Assembly (NCBI RefSeq): GCF_000737705.1
Contig: NZ_JPRH01000001.1
Coordinates: 1,054,001-1,118,000, forward strand
Reading direction: 5' to 3'
DNA: 64,000 bases
Origin: Chryseobacterium soli
GTDB lineage: Bacteria > Bacteroidota > Bacteroidia > Flavobacteriales > Weeksellaceae
Shown here: piece after piece, positions 61,376-64,000 of the stretch
Numbering within the stretch: the first letter of the stretch is position 1
Layout of the letters: each line of letters begins with the position of its first letter
Position numbers and translations under genes: made by a program
The notes under the pieces: generated by a model
What the model was told of the DNA's origin: nothing
What the model saw: the letters and a program-made list of their open reading frames with translations, nothing else
The model's database searches: none

Positions 61376-64000
61376 ACTGTACTTTGGTTTTGTTCAACTT
61401 CATCTTGTATTTCTTTTTCGGGAAGGGTAATCGTGAAGGTTACTCCCAATCCGCTGTTTTCGGCTTTTATAGTTCCGTGGTGGGCTTCTATGATCTTTTT
61501 TGAAATCGCCAGACCAAGCCCGCTTCCGGTAGGTTTTAAAATATTCTGATTTCTGGACTGATAAAATTTGTCAAAAATCATTTCAAGATCTTCCTCAGGA
61601 ATTGTTTTTCCGGTATTGAAGATTTTAATAATCAATTCATTTTCCTTTTCAGATAACTTTGCTTGTATCGTTCCCTGTTCATCTGTAAATTTTAGGGCGT
61701 TTCCCAAAATATTCTGGAACAGTTGAATCATTCTTGCTTCATCATATTCAAAAATATAATGATTCAGGAGATCTACCTCACTTAAATGAATGTTTTTTTG
61801 TTGGATGAGGTGAAGCAGGGGATTGACTGCTTTTTTATAAGTGTCAATAATATTGTTTTTTCCGATGTGCAGAACGATTTCACCATGCTGGAGCTTATCA
61901 AGATAAAGAATATCGTTGATGATTTCACTCAATCTGTCTGATTCCGTAATGATGTTGTTTAAAAATTCTTTTTTGATGTCTAACGGAATATCATCATCAT
62001 CCGCTAAAATTTCTCCGGCTGAACGTATTGCGGTAATGGGAGTTCTTAATTCATGGGCAACCGAATCCAGGAAATCATCTTTCTGACGGTCTTTGATGAT
62101 GAGGTTTTCGTTGGCTGCTCTTAATTCATGAGAAAGGAGCTTAAGTTCATCAGACTGTTCCGTTAGTTTTTTATTGATGGTGATATTTTCTTTAGATTCC
62201 TCGAGAATGTTTAAAACCTCCTTTAAAGATATCTTGTCTTCTTTCGTTACCCCTTCGATCAGGATTTTTGCCGAAGCGGTTCCGATTCTTCCTGCCAGAA
62301 GATTTTCTGAAAATTTGATAAACCTTGAATCTGCCGTTTCAGTTTTTGAATCGATATTGTATTTTAAATTAAATATTCTCAACGCCTGTTCGGTTTTATT
62401 TTTACCTAAAAAACGCTCCAGAATATTTTTAATATCAGAAACATAGGCGGTTCCGCGCCAGATAAATGCATTTTCGTGGTTTTGGATATATTTATCGATA
62501 TCAACATACAGTTCAGCAAAATTCCTTTCGCGGTAATTACCTTTGATGCTCACTGAAATAATAGCAAATAAACTGGTATTGACTAACATCGACCAGAAAA
62601 AGATCTGCGGGATTCTGCTTAAATAAGGAATGCTGAAAAAATTAAAAACATCATAAATACCTCGTAAAGCCCCCTTGAATTCCTGATTGTAGGAAAAATA
62701 ATACTGTGGAATGATCAATCCGAAATAGCAAATCGCCAATCCGGCAAGAAGTCCTGTGATGGCCCCTTTGTAGCTTCCCCTTCTCCAGAAAAGTGCTCCG
62801 AAAAATGCCGGCGCCAGTTGTCCGATCACTACAAAAGAAATCAATCCTACAGAATCCAGTGACGTTTTAAGGATAAAATATTTATAAAACCCAAATGCCA
62901 TAAGCACCAGCGCGAAAATACTTATCTTTCTGATATTGGTGATGGTTCTTGTATTTTGAACCTCATGTTCTGATTTGAATTTCCCTAACAATCCATAAGG
63001 AATGATCAGGTTGTTGGTAAGCATGATCGATAAGGTGATGGCAGAAATAATAATCATTGAAATGGAAGAGCTTAATCCACCCAGAAATACCAATACGGTG
63101 ATTAATGTATTGCCAAAATGCTGCGGAATCAGGATAGAGTAGAATTCAGGATTTACATTCTGTCCATTAAAAATAAGTCTTCCGCCCCATGCAATAGGAA
63201 AAATGAAAATGGTAAAAATCAAAAGATAAAGCGGGAAAAACCAGATAGCGGTTTTGATATGTTTTTCCTGTCTGTTTTCAACGATAGCGGTATGAAATTG
63301 CCGCGGAAGAATACAGATTGCTGTGGCTGAAATCATGCATAAAACCATCCAGTTTAAAGCACCTTCAATTCCGTTAAACGTGTTTTTTTGTTTAAAATCT
63401 TTGAACTGACTGGCTTTTTCATAAATATCTGTAAATCCGTCAAAAGCAAAATAGATCACAAAAAGCCCTAAAATAATGATAAAAAACAGCTTTAAAAAAC
63501 TCTCTAAAGCGATAGCAGAAATGATTCCGAGACGTTTTTCCGATGCATCCACATACCGCGTTCCGTAATAAGAGGAAAACAGGGCAATCAAAACAACGAC
63601 AAAAGTTGCATTATCAGTCAGTATATTTTTTGACATTGGGGTTTCTGTCACTAAATGAAAGGTTTCTGAAATCGCTTTGATCTGCAATCCAATGTAAGGA
63701 ACAATGGCGAAAAGACAGACAATGGTAATAATAGCACTGAAACTTCTGCTGTTTCCGTAGCGTAAAGAGATAAAATCGGCAAGACTGCTTATTTTATTCA
63801 CTCTGGAAATTCTTACAATGCGGGTATTGATGAAAATCCATGCGGGAATAATCATAACAGGACCGATGTAGATCGGAAGATAGTTAAGCCCGCTTGTAGC
63901 CGCTACTCCAATACTTCCGTAATAAGTCCATGCCGTACAGTATACAGCAAGTGATAAAGCGTAAATATAAGGATTGTTGATCCAGATTTTACTCCTTTTT
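61372..64000 (-). CDS. Sodium:solute symporter-histidine kinase hybrid (partial)
   Basis: The frame is open to the window end, so the N-terminus is missing; 875 residues are visible. The first 48 have no start codon before the first Met at 63855 and read as helices (YALSLAVYCTAWTYYGSIG). Residues to about 450 form a sodium:solute symporter core, followed by a linker resembling a STAC region. A HisKA domain follows with the phospho-His in DSVAHELRTPITAIRSAG, then an HATPase domain with NILGNALKFTD and GSGLGLAISKKI. The layout is that of CbrA/CrbS-type sensors, which in other bacteria regulate acetate use. The nearby acs and prpE-like genes support that role. Confidence 0.92.
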   Translation of the reverse strand, partial: KRSKIWINNPYIYALSLAVYCTAWTYYGSIGVAATSGLNYLPIYIGPVMIIPAWIFINTRIVRISRVNKISSLADFISLRYGNSRSFSAIITIVCLFAIVPYIGLQIKAISETFHLVTETPMSKNILTDNATFVVVLIALFSSYYGTRYVDASEKRLGIISAIALESFLKLFFIIILGLFVIYFAFDGFTDIYEKASQFKDFKQKNTFNGIEGALNWMVLCMISATAICILPRQFHTAIVENRQEKHIKTAIWFFPLYLLIFTIFIFPIAWGGRLIFNGQNVNPEFYSILIPQHFGNTLITVLVFLGGLSSSISMIIISAITLSIMLTNNLIIPYGLLGKFKSEHEVQNTRTITNIRKISIFALVLMAFGFYKYFILKTSLDSVGLISFVVIGQLAPAFFGALFWRRGSYKGAITGLLAGLAICYFGLIIPQYYFSYNQEFKGALRGIYDVFNFFSIPYLSRIPQIFFWSMLVNTSLFAIISVSIKGNYRERNFAELYVDIDKYIQNHENAFIWRGTAYVSDIKNILERFLGKNKTEQALRIFNLKYNIDSKTETADSRFIKFSENLLAGRIGTASAKILIEGVTKEDKISLKEVLNILEESKENITINKKLTEQSDELKLLSHELRAANENLIIKDRQKDDFLDSVAHELRTPITAIRSAGEILADDDDIPLDIKKEFLNNIITESDRLSEIINDILYLDKLQHGEIVLHIGKNNIIDTYKKAVNPLLHLIQQKNIHLSEVDLLNHYIFEYDEARMIQLFQNILGNALKFTDEQGTIQAKLSEKENELIIKIFNTGKTIPEEDLEMIFDKFYQSRNQNILKPTGSGLGLAISKKIIEAHHGTIKAENSGLGVTFTITLPEKEIQDEVEQNQSTV

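Noticed and set aside
1..64000. tRNA or rRNA genes and prophage or insertion-sequence genes
   Set aside because: No cloverleaf-like sequence, rRNA fragment, integrase, transposase or phage structural gene could be recognised on reading the gaps and frames.

Overview
The window is a chromosomal stretch from a member of the Bacteroidota, most likely Chryseobacterium or a close relative in the Weeksellaceae. The reasons are the low GC content, upstream boxes matching the Bacteroidota -7 promoter element TAnnTTTG, almost no Shine-Dalgarno sequences, two secreted proteins with type IX secretion (T9SS) C-terminal sorting domains, a fused SecDF, a TonB-dependent outer-membrane receptor, and intergenic repeats of a kind I associate with flavobacteria. 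The genus is inferred from protein families, not from a search. No tRNA, rRNA, CRISPR array, prophage, transposase or integrase was seen; this is a settled, mostly housekeeping region.

Layout. 0-8.3 kb: a pirin and a flavodoxin-fold reductase, a candidate small RNA, then the purine genes purM, purN, purH, purD and guaA, which cover late IMP synthesis and GMP formation. 8.3-15.3 kb: two poorly known proteins (one with a probable frameshift), a GNAT-nitrilase fusion, an AarF/UbiB-type kinase, a secreted protein and a DEAD-box helicase. 15.4-22 kb (minus strand): an SGNH hydrolase, a lipoprotein, a YqhD-like alcohol dehydrogenase, three lineage-type unknown proteins and a serine beta-lactamase-like hydrolase. 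22-25.3 kb: phosphoenolpyruvate carboxylase followed by 600 bp of non-coding tandem repeat. 25.3-33.5 kb: a subtilisin-like T9SS protease, a run of sugar-nucleotide genes (WbpE-like aminotransferase, GalE, a nucleotidyltransferase) mixed with a small membrane protein and a Tam-like methyltransferase, and a TonB-dependent receptor.

33.6-37 kb (minus): mltG and dapF (cell wall), a Gly/Tyr/Asn/Gln-rich lipoprotein with GGFR repeats, and pnuC (NAD precursor uptake). 37-43.7 kb: an amino-acid permease, an Asp-box propeller protein, a sialate O-acetylesterase-like protein, a HemN-type enzyme and a T9SS-exported sugar dehydrogenase. 43.9-51.6 kb: secDF, a TetA-like MFS exporter, a tatA-PAP2-TPR operon, trmL and rlmH. 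51.9-56.8 kb: a YihY-type membrane protein, nhaA, the (p)ppGpp enzyme Rsh and a small stress-type protein. 57-64 kb (minus): acetyl-CoA synthetase, a PrpE-like acyl-CoA synthetase, a receiver-only response regulator, and a sodium-solute-symporter/histidine-kinase hybrid that runs off the window end. Together these last four look like a short-chain fatty acid sensing and activation module.

No clearly new multi-gene system was found. The best leads are the symporter-kinase/receiver/acyl-CoA synthetase module, the candidate small RNA at 1.4 kb with its own promoter and terminator, a matching inverted repeat upstream of purM and purH, the repeat-rich lipoprotein, the probable frameshift near 9510, and several families of intergenic repeats, including one composite repeat present three times.
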